Shown in pieces: positions 36,345 through 44,991 of a stretch of 64,000 bases of DNA. The notes beneath the pieces are model-generated. The model worked only from the letters and a program-made list of their open reading frames with translations. It did no database searches and was not told where the DNA came from. The first letter of the stretch is position 1; each line of letters opens with the position of its first letter. Both the position numbers and the translations under genes were made by a program. This DNA comes from Arsenicicoccus piscis (GTDB lineage: Bacteria > Actinomycetota > Actinomycetes > Actinomycetales > Dermatophilaceae). Location of the stretch: positions 580,587-644,586 of the forward strand of contig NZ_JAKZHV010000001.1 of the NCBI RefSeq assembly GCF_022568835.1, given 5' to 3'.

Positions 36345-36713
36345 CTAGACCAGCGGCGCGTAGAAGAAGGTCTGCCGGCTCGCGAACCGGCCGGTCTCGT
36401 CGAAGGTGTAGAAGTCCGCGAACTCCAGGCTCGCGCTGGACCCGTCGCGCAGCTCGCCCTCGAAGGTCCCCGACACCGCCGCGGTGTCGCTCTCGATGAC
36501 CATGGTCTGCACCTGGTGGCGCCCGGAGACGATCACCCGCTCCCCGGTGTAGAACTCCCGCAGCCCCGCGTGCCCCTGGATCGGCTCGTAGCCGGGCCGG
36601 CGGTAGACCGCGTCGGGGGCGAACAGGTCGACGAGCGCCGACACGTCGTCGGCGTCGACGTAGGTGTAGTACGCCGCCACGGTGGCCGCCTGGGCGTCGC
36701 GCTGGCCGGACAT
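36345..36713 (-). CDS. SnoaL/NTF2-like protein
   Basis: 122-residue cone-shaped fold protein: VAAYYTYVDADDVSALVDLF, APDAVYRRPG and YEPIQGHAGLREFYTG are the usual start of nuclear-transport-factor-2-like steroid isomerase relatives, ending with RFASRQTFFYAPL. The ATG at 36713 follows AGGAGG; a longer frame upstream lacks one. Convergent with the transglutaminase operon and divergent from the 36880 gene. Usually a small-molecule isomerase, hydrolase or binding protein; no substrate can be given. Confidence 0.85.
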   Translation of the reverse strand: MSGQRDAQAATVAAYYTYVDADDVSALVDLFAPDAVYRRPGYEPIQGHAGLREFYTGERVIVSGRHQVQTMVIESDTAAVSGTFEGELRDGSSASLEFADFYTFDETGRFASRQTFFYAPLV

Positions 36714-36828
36714 CAGACCTCCTGGGGGTGCTGCAACGTGCTGCTGCAGCGCGCTGCTGATGGCGTGCTGCATCGGGTGCGTCGCACCCATCCTGCCATT
36801 GCGGCCGCGTCCGCTCGAACCACGCACC

Positions 36829-36873
36829 CCATAATACTAAGTTATGGACACGGTAACGTTGCGACGCTACAGT
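36829..36873 (+). promoter_or_regulatory. AT-rich palindrome and leaderless promoter
   Basis: CCATAA (36829-36834) and TTATGG (36842-36847) form a perfect inverted repeat with a 7-nt spacer, in an AT-rich island. It overlaps the -35 TGGACA (36845-36850); after 17 nt comes the -10 TACAGT (36868-36873), six bases before the ATG at 36880. A repressor on the palindrome would occlude RNA polymerase. Confidence 0.6.
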
Positions 36874-36879
36874 GGTGCC

Positions 36880-37332
36880 ATGACCGCACAGCCCGGCCTC
36901 GCCCCCTCTGCCGCCGAGATCACCTCGCTGTTCACGACCACGCGTCGCCCCCGTGCGGCGCGGCCGAGCGAGTCGGTGTGCCCGCGGATGGCCTTCCAGC
37001 GCGCGCTCTACGGTCGGACCCTGCTGGTGCAGGTGCACGAGGGCCGCGAGGCGCGGGTCGACGAGGCACTGACCGGTGACGTGCTGACGCTCCCCCAGCA
37101 GCTGCTCGACTGGCCCCGCCGGTTCGCCACGGCCGTCGCCGTCGCGGCGGGCGAGACGATGCTGCGCGAAGAGGACCAGCCGCTCGACGTGACCATCCTC
37201 GCCGCGACGCCGCAGCTCGCCGAGCGGGCCGCGCGCACCTTGCGTGCGGCCCACACCGCGGACCGGCTGCTCGTCCGCGTGGTCGACGGAGACGTCGCCG
37301 CCTGGGTGGCCCAGGGGCTCCCCGTCCGCTGA
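36880..37332 (+). CDS. Conserved-looking protein of unknown function
   Basis: Not recognised. 150 residues, soluble, with alternating strands and helices (YGRTLLVQVHEG, DVTILAATPQLAERAARTLRAA, RLLVRVVDGDVAAWV). The ATG at 36844 also opens the frame but lies inside the -35 box, whereas the ATG at 36880 is six bases after the -10, so the latter is chosen and the transcript is leaderless. Confidence 0.6.
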   Translation: MTAQPGLAPSAAEITSLFTTTRRPRAARPSESVCPRMAFQRALYGRTLLVQVHEGREARVDEALTGDVLTLPQQLLDWPRRFATAVAVAAGETMLREEDQPLDVTILAATPQLAERAARTLRAAHTADRLLVRVVDGDVAAWVAQGLPVR

Positions 37333-37395
37333 CCTGATCCGCACGCCGGCACCCGACGCCGGCCGCCGACCCCCGGCGCAGGGCACGATAGGCCG

Positions 37396-37818
37396 GTGAG
37401 CACCCATCGGCTGGACTGGCAGGACCCGCGGCTCGACGACTTCTGGGGCGAGCGACGCTACGCGAGCCTCACCTCGCTGCGCCGTGACGGCACCCCGCAC
37501 ACGGTGCCCGTCGCGCCGGTGGTCGACCGCGCCGGTCGGCGTCTGCTGGTCCTCGCCTCGAGCACCTCGCAGAAGGTGCACAACGTGGAATCGGCCGGCG
37601 GGGACGCGCGAGTCTCGTTGTGCGAGATCGACGGTCGCCACTGGGTGAGCGTCGAAGGGCGGGCGCACGTCGCCCGGGACGCGGCCACGCTCGCTGCCGC
37701 AGAGGAGCTCTACGCGCAGCGGTTCCGGCAGCCGCGGGCCAACCCCGAGCGCGTGATCGTCGTCGTCGAGGTAGACCGGCTGCTCGGCCGGCTCCCCGAC
37801 GCCCCAGCTCAGGCCTGA
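37396..37818 (+). CDS. PPOX-class F420-dependent oxidoreductase
   Basis: 140 residues with the split beta-barrel of pyridoxamine-5'-phosphate oxidase-like flavin/F420 enzymes: YASLTSLRRDGTPHTVPV, LLVLASSTSQKVHNVESAGG and WVSVEGRAHV. Related actinobacterial proteins (Rv1155 group) bind F420 rather than FMN. CACGAT (37384-37389) lies six bases before the GTG start, so the message is probably leaderless. It overlaps the convergent response regulator by 10 bp. The substrate is unknown. Confidence 0.85.
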   Translation: MSTHRLDWQDPRLDDFWGERRYASLTSLRRDGTPHTVPVAPVVDRAGRRLLVLASSTSQKVHNVESAGGDARVSLCEIDGRHWVSVEGRAHVARDAATLAAAEELYAQRFRQPRANPERVIVVVEVDRLLGRLPDAPAQA

Positions 37819-38540
37819 CCGGGGACAACCAGACCGCTCTCGTAGGCCAGCGCGACGGCGGCCGCCCGGTCGCGGGAGCCGGACTTCATCAGGATCCGGG
37901 ACACGTGCGTCTTGACGGTGGCCTCGCTGATGACCAGGTCACGCCCGATCTCGGTGTTGGTGCGTCCCCGCGCGATCAGCACCAGAACCTCGCGCTCGCG
38001 CTCGGTGAGCGCCTCGATCGCGCGCTCCTGCGAGGGCGAGCCCGTCGAGAGCTCGCGCAGGATGGTGATGACCCGCGGTGCCACGACGGGGTCGATCCAG
38101 GCGTCCCCGCCGGCGACCCGGCGGACGGCCGCGGCCAGGTCGGTCGGGGCGGCGTGCTTGAGCAGATACCCGCTCGCTCCGGCCCGCAGCGCGCTGTAGA
38201 GCGCGTCGTCGTCGGCGAACGTCGTCAGCACCAGGACCTTCGTCAGGTGATCGGGGTCGTCAGCCTGCTCGGCGGTGAGGCGCCGGGTGGCCTCGACCCC
38301 GTCCATCCCGGGCATCCGGACATCCATCAGGACGACGTCGGGACGCTCGGCGAGCACCGTCGCCACGGCCCCGGCCCCGTCGGTCGCCTCGGCGACCAAC
38401 TCGATGTCAGGGTGGATGCTCAGCATCATCGAGATGCCGGCCCGGACGAGCTCCTGGTCGTCGACGATCACGACCCGGATCGGCCCACCCAGATCGTCCG
38501 GCGGCGCGCCGGCCGTCCCGCCACCGACCGGGGGGTTCAC
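37809..38540 (-). CDS. NarL/LuxR-family response regulator
   Basis: 243 residues: an N-terminal receiver (about 21-140) with the acidic pocket VDD (26-28) and phospho-acceptor Asp73 in LMDVRMPG, and a C-terminal LuxR helix-turn-helix (LTEREREVLVLIARGRTNTEIG ... VKTHVSRI). The GTG start overlaps the histidine kinase stop (GTGA), so the pair is co-translated. Targets are unknown; the kinase or neighbouring genes are candidates. Confidence 0.95.
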   Translation of the reverse strand: MNPPVGGGTAGAPPDDLGGPIRVVIVDDQELVRAGISMMLSIHPDIELVAEATDGAGAVATVLAERPDVVLMDVRMPGMDGVEATRRLTAEQADDPDHLTKVLVLTTFADDDALYSALRAGASGYLLKHAAPTDLAAAVRRVAGGDAWIDPVVAPRVITILRELSTGSPSQERAIEALTEREREVLVLIARGRTNTEIGRDLVISEATVKTHVSRILMKSGSRDRAAAVALAYESGLVVPGQA

Positions 38541-39796
38541 GCGAGCTCCTCTCGCACGACAGGGATCTCGCCAGATCCGGCGTCGCGGGTCGGCAGCGTC
38601 GCGGACGTGATGAAGCCGCCCTCCACCGGACCGGCCTCGAAGGTCCCGCCCACGAGCTCTACTCGCTCGGCGAGACCCACCAGCCCGAAGCCGCCCGAGG
38701 CCAACCGCTCGCCCTCGGACACGAATCCGGCGGTCGTGCGGACCCGCAGCGAGACCGTGTCCGGCGTCCAGACGAGGTAGACCCCGCAGGTCGCCCCCCG
38801 GCCGGCGTGCTTCATGGCGTTGGCCAGCGCCTCCTGGGCGACGCGGTAGCCGGCGAGGTCGACGCTCGGGTCCAGCGGGACGGGCGTCCCCTCGGTGACG
38901 AGCTCGACCTGCAGCCCGCCCGCCCGGCTGGCCGCGAGCAACGGTGCGAGGTCCTCCAGCCGGTGTCGATCCAGGTAGCCCAGGCCGTCGTCGCCCTCGA
39001 TGGTGCCCTGCGTGCGCAGCACCCCGAGCAGCCGGTGCAGCTCACGCATGGCCTCGGCCCCCGTGGTCTGGATCGAGCCGAGGGCCCCCGTGACCCGTGA
39101 GTCGGGCAGGGCGTCGGGCGAGCTCTCGGGGGCGGCGGCAGGGTGGGCCTCGGCGACACGCGCACCCCCCGCGCCCGTGGCCGCGGGCAGCGCCAGCAGC
39201 GAGCTGGCCCCGGCCGCCTGCAGCGTCATCGCGGTGATCGAGTGGGCGAGCGAGTCGTGCAGCTCACGGGCGATCCGCTGGCGCTCCGCGGCCACCGCGC
39301 GGTGCGCCTCGGCCGTCAGCCGTTCCTCCGCCTCCTGGTGGCGCGTCCGGACCCGCCGCTCGCGATAGCCGACGAGCCAGAACCCGACCGCCAGCACCAC
39401 CCAGACGAGGAAGACGAGCAGGCTGCTCGCGACGCTGGCGTGGGTGTGCTGCTGGGCATTGACCGTGTTGACGGCGAAGGGGGCGAGCGCGATGGCCACG
39501 AACCCGACGCTGACCCGGCGCGGCAGGTGGCGTCCCGCCGCGAGGAGCGCCATGAACAGCCCCACGAAGGGGATGAAGTCGGCGACGAGCAGCGCGCTCA
39601 GCAGGCTGAACGCCCAGAGCACCGTGAACACGGCGGTGGGGCGTCGGTTGCGCCAGTACAGCGCCGCGTAGACGACGGTGGTCGCGACCGGCACCACCCA
39701 CACCGGCAGGTGGCCGCCGGCGCGCAGCTCGGTGGGGAATCCCGACATGACGAGATCGAAGCCGATGCACAGCACGATGACGAGGAGGTCCACCAC
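38537..39796 (-). CDS. NarL-type sensor histidine kinase
   Basis: 419 residues. Five to six membrane spans fill the first 150 residues and leave little extracellular domain, so the signal is probably membrane or intracellular stress. The HisKA_3 dimerisation segment has the phospho-His in RELHDSLAHS, and the ATPase has YRVAQEALANAMKHAG (N box) and GGFGLVGLAERV (G box). An Ala/Pro-rich insertion sits between HisKA and the ATPase. On the reverse strand CACACT is six bases before GTG 39796, supporting that start. Confidence 0.92.
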   Translation of the reverse strand: MVDLLVIVLCIGFDLVMSGFPTELRAGGHLPVWVVPVATTVVYAALYWRNRRPTAVFTVLWAFSLLSALLVADFIPFVGLFMALLAAGRHLPRRVSVGFVAIALAPFAVNTVNAQQHTHASVASSLLVFLVWVVLAVGFWLVGYRERRVRTRHQEAEERLTAEAHRAVAAERQRIARELHDSLAHSITAMTLQAAGASSLLALPAATGAGGARVAEAHPAAAPESSPDALPDSRVTGALGSIQTTGAEAMRELHRLLGVLRTQGTIEGDDGLGYLDRHRLEDLAPLLAASRAGGLQVELVTEGTPVPLDPSVDLAGYRVAQEALANAMKHAGRGATCGVYLVWTPDTVSLRVRTTAGFVSEGERLASGGFGLVGLAERVELVGGTFEAGPVEGGFITSATLPTRDAGSGEIPVVREELA

Positions 39797-39855
39797 GGGA
39801 CCAGTGTGCCGGGGGCGCTCCGCCAGGACCAGGCCGGGGCGCGGTGGCCGGCCGG

Positions 39856-40299
39856 TCAGGAACACCCGGGTGCTTTGGGCCAGACCTGGCACCACCACGG
39901 CTTGCCCTCCGCGCGCTGTGGCTGCTGCGGGTCGTCCCCGCCACCATCGATCGAGTCGACGCCGAGCGAGGCGTTGCGGGCGTGCGGTCGCAGCTGGTCG
40001 AGCAGCGCGGCCGGCGCCTGGTCTACGGGACGGGCGTGGCTGGGGTCCCACAGCTCCACGGCAAAGACCGTCCACGCGGCCCCCTGCCCCGCGTGGACGG
40101 TCTTGACCTCGAGCTCCTCTGGCTCCTCGCCCGGGGCTCCCGGGACGAGGACTCGAAGTGGTAGTGCGGGTGACCCCGCCGTCCCCCCTGCAAGGACGAC
40201 GAGATCAGCCCGGGCCAGCCACCCCCGTGCGACGAGCTCTCCGGTCGTCCCGTCCTCCCGTACGTGACAGACCCGGATGTGAGCGTCATCTCTGACCAT
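39856..40299 (-). CDS. Hypothetical protein, possibly inactive trypsin-like fold
   Basis: 147 residues. GGGAGG lies seven bases before the ATG at 40299, which supports a real gene. The first 100 residues alternate strands (HIRVCHVREDG, GWLARADLVVLAGG, LRVLVPG, VKTVHAGQGAAWTVFAVELWDP) in an order like trypsin-family proteases, but no His/Asp/Ser triad is visible. The tail is Gly/Asp/Pro-rich and ends in GKPWWCQVWPKAPGCS. The fold suggestion is weak. Confidence 0.6.
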   Translation of the reverse strand: MVRDDAHIRVCHVREDGTTGELVARGWLARADLVVLAGGTAGSPALPLRVLVPGAPGEEPEELEVKTVHAGQGAAWTVFAVELWDPSHARPVDQAPAALLDQLRPHARNASLGVDSIDGGGDDPQQPQRAEGKPWWCQVWPKAPGCS

Positions 40300-40442
40300 G
40301 CCTCAGCCTCCCAATGACCGACGGCTCGGAGAATCCACCCGTGGGAGGATCTTTCTCCGGCTCGTCTCGGATCATGGACGCTCAGGACTAGTCCATCTGG
40401 ACACCTTGCCACCCGCGGGGCCGCGGCGGCAGCGCTACCGGT

Positions 40443-41426
40443 TCACTCGATCACTGTGCGCAGCGCCGTGGCCACCTTGGCCACCTCGCCCGGGACGTGT
40501 CCCGTCGCGACGAGGTTGAAGACGAAGCCGTCGACGCCCGGCTCGATCACCCGCTGCTTGACCTGGGCCGCGATCTCGTCGGGCGAGCCGACGAAGTGGC
40601 GCGCGGTCGCCGCGCGGCGGGCCTCCTCGGGCATGGCGTCGAGATCCATGCCGAGCGACCGGGCGTAGTCGGCGTGCATCGCGCGGGCCCGGTCGCCGTC
40701 GTCGTCGCTGAACACGAAACCGAGGTAGCTCGTCTCCAGCGTCGAGCGGTCCCGGCCCTCCTCCGCGCACCGCTGCGCGAGGGCCGCGAGCTTGGTGGGG
40801 ATCAGGGTGTCGTCGCAGATGAGGTTGAGGTGGTCGGCGTGCCGGGCGGCGAACTTGAACGTCTTCTTCTCACCGGACCCGCCGATGAGGATGGGCAGGT
40901 CGTCACGCACCCGCGGCTCGTTCATGGCCTCCTCGGTCCGGTAGTACCGGCCCTGGACGGTCGGGCGCTCGCCGCGCAGCATCGGCTGCAGGATCTGCAG
41001 CGCCTCGTCGAGCTTGTTGAACCGGTCGGTGAAGGTGCCGAAGTCGAACCCGAGCTGGCGGTGCTCCAGCTCGAACCAGCCGGCCCCGATCCCGAGCACC
41101 GCGCGACCCCCGCTGATCACGTCGAGGGCGGTGACCGCCTTCGCGAGCAGCGTGGGGTTGCGGTAGGTGTTGCCGGTCACGAGCGCGGAGAGCTGGATGC
41201 GCTCGGTCGAGGCGGCCAGCGCCCCGAGCAGCGTGTAGGCCTCCATCATCGGCTGGTCCGGGGTCCCGAGGCCGGGCAGCTGATAGAAGTGGTCCATCAC
41301 GAAGACGCAGTCGACGCCGGCGTCCTCGGCCTCCCTGGCTTGCTGCACGACCGTCGGGAAGATCGCTCGGGGATCGCCCCCGGGGTAGCTGAAGCTCGGG
41401 ATCTGGTAGCCCACGCGGATGCTCAT
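40443..41426 (-). CDS. LLM-class F420-dependent oxidoreductase
   Basis: 327-residue TIM-barrel flavin/F420 enzyme of the luciferase-like monooxygenase class. It starts with VGYQIPSFSYPGG and has EDAGVDCVFVMDHF, GNTYRNPTLLAKAVTALDVISGGRAVLGIGAGW and LPILIGGSGEKKTFKFAARHAD, the usual actinobacterial F420 subfamily pattern. TAGCGT lies seven bases before the ATG on the reverse strand, so it may be leaderless. Substrate unknown; it is one of two F420-type oxidoreductases in the window. Confidence 0.9.
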   Translation of the reverse strand: MSIRVGYQIPSFSYPGGDPRAIFPTVVQQAREAEDAGVDCVFVMDHFYQLPGLGTPDQPMMEAYTLLGALAASTERIQLSALVTGNTYRNPTLLAKAVTALDVISGGRAVLGIGAGWFELEHRQLGFDFGTFTDRFNKLDEALQILQPMLRGERPTVQGRYYRTEEAMNEPRVRDDLPILIGGSGEKKTFKFAARHADHLNLICDDTLIPTKLAALAQRCAEEGRDRSTLETSYLGFVFSDDDGDRARAMHADYARSLGMDLDAMPEEARRAATARHFVGSPDEIAAQVKQRVIEPGVDGFVFNLVATGHVPGEVAKVATALRTVIE

Positions 41427-41436
41427 GGCGCAGACG

Positions 41437-41979
41437 CTACGGCTGCAGGGGCGGTAGACCGGGGCGACCGGCCGTGCCGGCGGACCGGAGCACGTTGTCG
41501 CCGAGGACCCGAGCGGTGTGGGCCAGCCAGGTGGGCGGCTCGCCGGAGATGGTCGGCGGCATCACCACGACAGGGCAGTGCGCCCGGTCCAGCAGGCGCC
41601 GCGCGAACACCGCGTCCGAGCTCGGGTTGACGCTGCGCGGGGCGTCGACGACGAGCAGGTCGACCCCCTTGGAGGCCTCGACGAGGACGCTCCGGCGTCC
41701 ACCCTCGACGGCCTTCAGCTCGACCCCGTGGTCGGTGCCGAGGATCGCGACGACCGACCGCTCAAGGTCCGCCAGCGCCTCGTTCGCCACGGCGCTCTCG
41801 TCGTGGGCCAGCGGTGAGACACCCGGACGGGTGCTGGCGTTGGCGGGGGCCGTCTTGCAGGCGCGCAGGGCGACGACGCGGCCACCGATCCGGTCGGCCT
41901 GAGCCATCGCCCACTGCAGGGCGAACGGCGAGCCCGCCCGGGGACTCACCCCGACGACGATCACAGGTTCTTCAGCCAT
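41437..41979 (-). CDS. Universal stress protein family protein
   Basis: 180 residues with a single UspA fold: VIVVGVSPRAGSPFALQWAMAQAD at the start, VDLLVVDAPRS, and a C-terminal stretch where the ATP-binding G2xG9xGS motif is not clear. GAGGGG is seven bases before the ATG at 41979; another ATG two codons earlier is less well placed. It lies 10 nt after the MFS stop and is probably co-transcribed with it. Confidence 0.85.
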   Translation of the reverse strand: MAEEPVIVVGVSPRAGSPFALQWAMAQADRIGGRVVALRACKTAPANASTRPGVSPLAHDESAVANEALADLERSVVAILGTDHGVELKAVEGGRRSVLVEASKGVDLLVVDAPRSVNPSSDAVFARRLLDRAHCPVVVMPPTISGEPPTWLAHTARVLGDNVLRSAGTAGRPGLPPLQP

Positions 41980-41989
41980 GACCATCCCC

Positions 41990-43390
41990 TCAGACGACCT
42001 GGAGGTCGTCGTCGTCGTACTTGGACAGCGGGTCGGCGATGTCCTCGAGGCCCTTGCCCTCGGCGTCCACGCCGAAGAACCAGGCGATGATGCCGCCGGC
42101 CATCATCACGACGGAGCCGAGCACGTAGCCCCAGAACAGACCACCGCGGTCGGTGCCGTCACCGACGAGCGCACCGAACAGGGCCGGACCCGTGGAGCCG
42201 ACCAGCTGGGCTACCGCGAAGAAGTAGGAGATCGCCTGCCCGCGGACCTCCAGCGGGAAGATCTCGGACACCGTGAGGTAGGCCGACGAGGCACCCGCCG
42301 AGGCGAAGAAGAAGGCGATGCACCACAGCAGCGTGTGGGTCATGGCGTTCAGCGCCCCCGCCTTGAACAAGAAGGCCGACAGCAGCACGGCACCGGCGAA
42401 GAAGTACGAGCCGAAGATCATCTTGCGACGTCCGACCGTGTCGAACAGCGGGCCGAGCAGCAACGGGCCGAGCAGGTTGCCCAGCGCGAAGGGGAAGAAG
42501 TAGAGCGCCGCGCCGTTCTCGGACACGTGGTAGAAGTTCTTCAGCACCATGGCGGTCGTGAAGAAGATCGCGTTGTAGAGGAACGACTGCGTCACCATCA
42601 TGGGGATGCCGAGGAAGGTGCGGTCCGGGTACTTCTTGAAGAAGACGTTCATGACGTCCCGGAAGGGCAGCTCCTCCTTGGCCTTGATCCACATGAACTC
42701 GCTCTCGTCGACCGGCGCGAGCTCCTTGCCGGAGGCCTGGACCGAGGCCTCGATGTCGTCGACGATCTGCGAGGCCTCCTCGGCGTGGCCGTGCGTCACC
42801 ATCCAGCGGGGCGACTCCGGGATGTGCCGGCGCAGCCAGATGATGATCAGACCGAGCACCGGACCGATGAAGAACGAGATGCGCCAGCCCCAGTCGGACG
42901 GCACGTAGTCCGGGTTCAGCACGATGTAGGACGCGGCCGCACCGAGCATGGCACCGGCCCAGTAGGTCCCGTTGACCGCCAGGTCGACGGGACCGCGGTA
43001 CTTCGCGGGGATCAGCTCGTCGATCGCCGAGTTGATGGCGGTGTACTCACCACCGATGCCGAGGCCGGCGATGAACCGGAAGAGCCAGAGGAACCACACG
43101 TTCATCGACAAGCCGGCGATGCCCGAGCCGATCAGATAGATCGCCAGGGTGATGATGAAGAGCTTCTTGCGGCCCCAGGTGTCGGTGAGCCGGCCGAGCG
43201 TGAGCGCACCCACCACCTGACCGACGAGGTAGACCGTGGCGGTGAGTCCGACCTCGGTGCTGTTCATGTTGAGCGTCTTCTCGTATCCACCCATGGACAC
43301 GAGCTGGATCTCCAGACCGTCGAGGATCCAGGAGATACCGAGGCCGACGACCACCATCCAGTGGAACTTCGCCCACGGGAGACGGTCCAT
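41990..43390 (-). CDS. MFS sugar/organic-acid transporter with an in-frame amber codon near its start
   Basis: 466 residues with 12 spans. Family motifs are GRLTDTWGRKK between spans 2 and 3, RFIAGLGIGGEYTAINS, PESPRWM and the second-half copy FDTVGRRK. On the reverse strand a better start exists: ATG at 43450 after AAAGGCGC, giving MSSSAAAVDN, then TAG at 43420-43418, then in the same frame PVKSLIPYR leading into MDRLPW. So the natural N-terminus seems interrupted by a nonsense codon, and translation must restart at 43390, where no ribosome binding site is evident, unless the TAG is a sequence error or is read through. The carrier core is otherwise intact. Substrate not predictable. Confidence 0.85.
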   Translation of the reverse strand: MDRLPWAKFHWMVVVGLGISWILDGLEIQLVSMGGYEKTLNMNSTEVGLTATVYLVGQVVGALTLGRLTDTWGRKKLFIITLAIYLIGSGIAGLSMNVWFLWLFRFIAGLGIGGEYTAINSAIDELIPAKYRGPVDLAVNGTYWAGAMLGAAASYIVLNPDYVPSDWGWRISFFIGPVLGLIIIWLRRHIPESPRWMVTHGHAEEASQIVDDIEASVQASGKELAPVDESEFMWIKAKEELPFRDVMNVFFKKYPDRTFLGIPMMVTQSFLYNAIFFTTAMVLKNFYHVSENGAALYFFPFALGNLLGPLLLGPLFDTVGRRKMIFGSYFFAGAVLLSAFLFKAGALNAMTHTLLWCIAFFFASAGASSAYLTVSEIFPLEVRGQAISYFFAVAQLVGSTGPALFGALVGDGTDRGGLFWGYVLGSVVMMAGGIIAWFFGVDAEGKGLEDIADPLSKYDDDDLQVV

Positions 43391-43755
43391 CCGATAGGGG
43401 ATCAGACTCTTGACCGGCTAGTTGTCGACGGCGGCAGCCGAGCTGCTCATGCTGCGCCTTTGTCCTACGTGCTGGGCTGCACCGCGGGACCGGACGGGTG
43501 ATCTGGATCACGGCGCGAAGATCACCGATGAACATAACGAGAGGGCCCTGAGAGCGCGCTTAGGCAGGTTGTTTGCACAAACGCTCGCCCGCGCGCACAA
43601 TGCGCCCTTCCTCAGGCTGGGCTCAGGTTGTCCCGCGGCGCCGCCGAGGGCGACAGCGACCTCCGCCTCACGGGGGAGGCGGACGACCGTGGAGTGAGCG
43701 AGGGTGGAGGCACACGAAGCAGGACATCTCGACCCACCACACCAAGGAGAACGTC

Positions 43756-44991
43756 ATGAAGCGCAGCGCCGCCCACCGGACGATCGCCGCTGGCACCGTC
43801 GTCGGCCTGAGTGTCACCCTGGCCACCACCCTGACCGCGCCCGCCGTGGCTGCCGCAGCATCGGCACCCACCGTCACCGAGACCTCGCTCACCGGCAAGC
43901 GCCCGGTGGACCAGCCGCTGCAGGACCTGCTGGACACGATGGTCGCCGGCCAGGGGGTCGGCGCGGTCGGGGCCGTGCAGCGCGGTCAGGCGACCTGGTC
44001 GTCCGCAGCGGGCGTCCGCAGGGCGGGCACCACCCAGGCGGCCCGCGCGGGCGACGCCTTCCGAGTCGGCTCCATCACCAAGACCATGGTCGCTACCGTC
44101 GCGATGCAGCTCGTCGACGAGCGGCGGTGGACCCTGCAGACCCGCGTGGACGAGGTGCTGCCCGGGCTGCTGCCCGGCCACGGCGACGTGACGCTCGAGC
44201 AGCTGCTCAGCCACCGCAGCGGACTCCCCGAGTTCCTGCTCGGCGTGGCCGAGGAGCAGCAGGCGGCCGGACTGAGCGTGGACGAGGCCTACGCCCAGTC
44301 CTACACCGATCAGCACCTGGTGCGCCTCGCGCTGGCGCAGAAGTGGGGCGCCAAGCCCGGCACGGCTTTCTCCTACTCCAACACCAACTACGTGGTCGTC
44401 GGCCTGATGATCGAGAAGATCACCGGCGCGCCCATGAAGAAGGTGCTGCGCCAGCGGGTGTTCAACAAGGCGCACATGCCGCACAGCACCTTCGCCGTCG
44501 ACGCCCGCACCCCACGCCGGATGCTCGGAGAGCACTGGGTCGACAAGACCGTGCACCCGTTCGTCCAGGACGCCAGCGTCTTCTCCAGCGCGGGGGCGGT
44601 CATCTCGACCACGGCCGACCTCAACGCGTTCACCGGCGCGCTGTTCACCGGCCGGCTCACCTCCAAGGGCAGCCTCAACCAGATGAAGACCGCGCGCAGC
44701 CAGACGCCGCTGCGCTACGGCCTCGGGCTCTACTCGATGCCGGACCCGTGCGCACCCAAGGGCTCGAAGCGAATGGTCTACGGGCACAACGGAGCGACCT
44801 TCGGGACGCTGGCATCCGTCGTCTCCACCCCCGACGGGCGGACCCGAGCGGCGGCGGGGGTGACGGGGCGGATCTTCCCTCCCGGGGACGTGACCAAGCA
44901 GCCCTACGGCGAGGACTTCACCCTCCCAGCGCTCAAGCTGATGTGCCGGCAGACCTCCCCGCCGGCCGCCCCGCTCAGCGCCGGGAGGTGA
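43756..44991 (+). CDS. Secreted serine hydrolase, beta-lactamase/D-Ala-D-Ala carboxypeptidase fold
   Basis: 411 residues with a signal peptide (MKRSAAHRTIAAGTVVGLSV...) and a class C beta-lactamase-like domain. Active-site motifs: S106-I-T-K109 (GSITKTM), Y207-S-N (FSYSNTNYVVVG) and HNG (GHNGATFG). The relatives are DD-carboxypeptidases, esterases and D-aminopeptidases. AAGGAG is eight bases before the ATG. Divergent from the MFS gene; convergent with the channel gene, 17-bp overlap. Cell-wall peptide trimming is the likeliest role. Confidence 0.9.
   Translation: MKRSAAHRTIAAGTVVGLSVTLATTLTAPAVAAAASAPTVTETSLTGKRPVDQPLQDLLDTMVAGQGVGAVGAVQRGQATWSSAAGVRRAGTTQAARAGDAFRVGSITKTMVATVAMQLVDERRWTLQTRVDEVLPGLLPGHGDVTLEQLLSHRSGLPEFLLGVAEEQQAAGLSVDEAYAQSYTDQHLVRLALAQKWGAKPGTAFSYSNTNYVVVGLMIEKITGAPMKKVLRQRVFNKAHMPHSTFAVDARTPRRMLGEHWVDKTVHPFVQDASVFSSAGAVISTTADLNAFTGALFTGRLTSKGSLNQMKTARSQTPLRYGLGLYSMPDPCAPKGSKRMVYGHNGATFGTLASVVSTPDGRTRAAAGVTGRIFPPGDVTKQPYGEDFTLPALKLMCRQTSPPAAPLSAGR

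Noticed and set aside
36844..36879. ATG at 36844 as start of the 36880 gene
   Set aside because: It overlaps the -35 box, while the ATG at 36880 stands exactly six bases after the -10.
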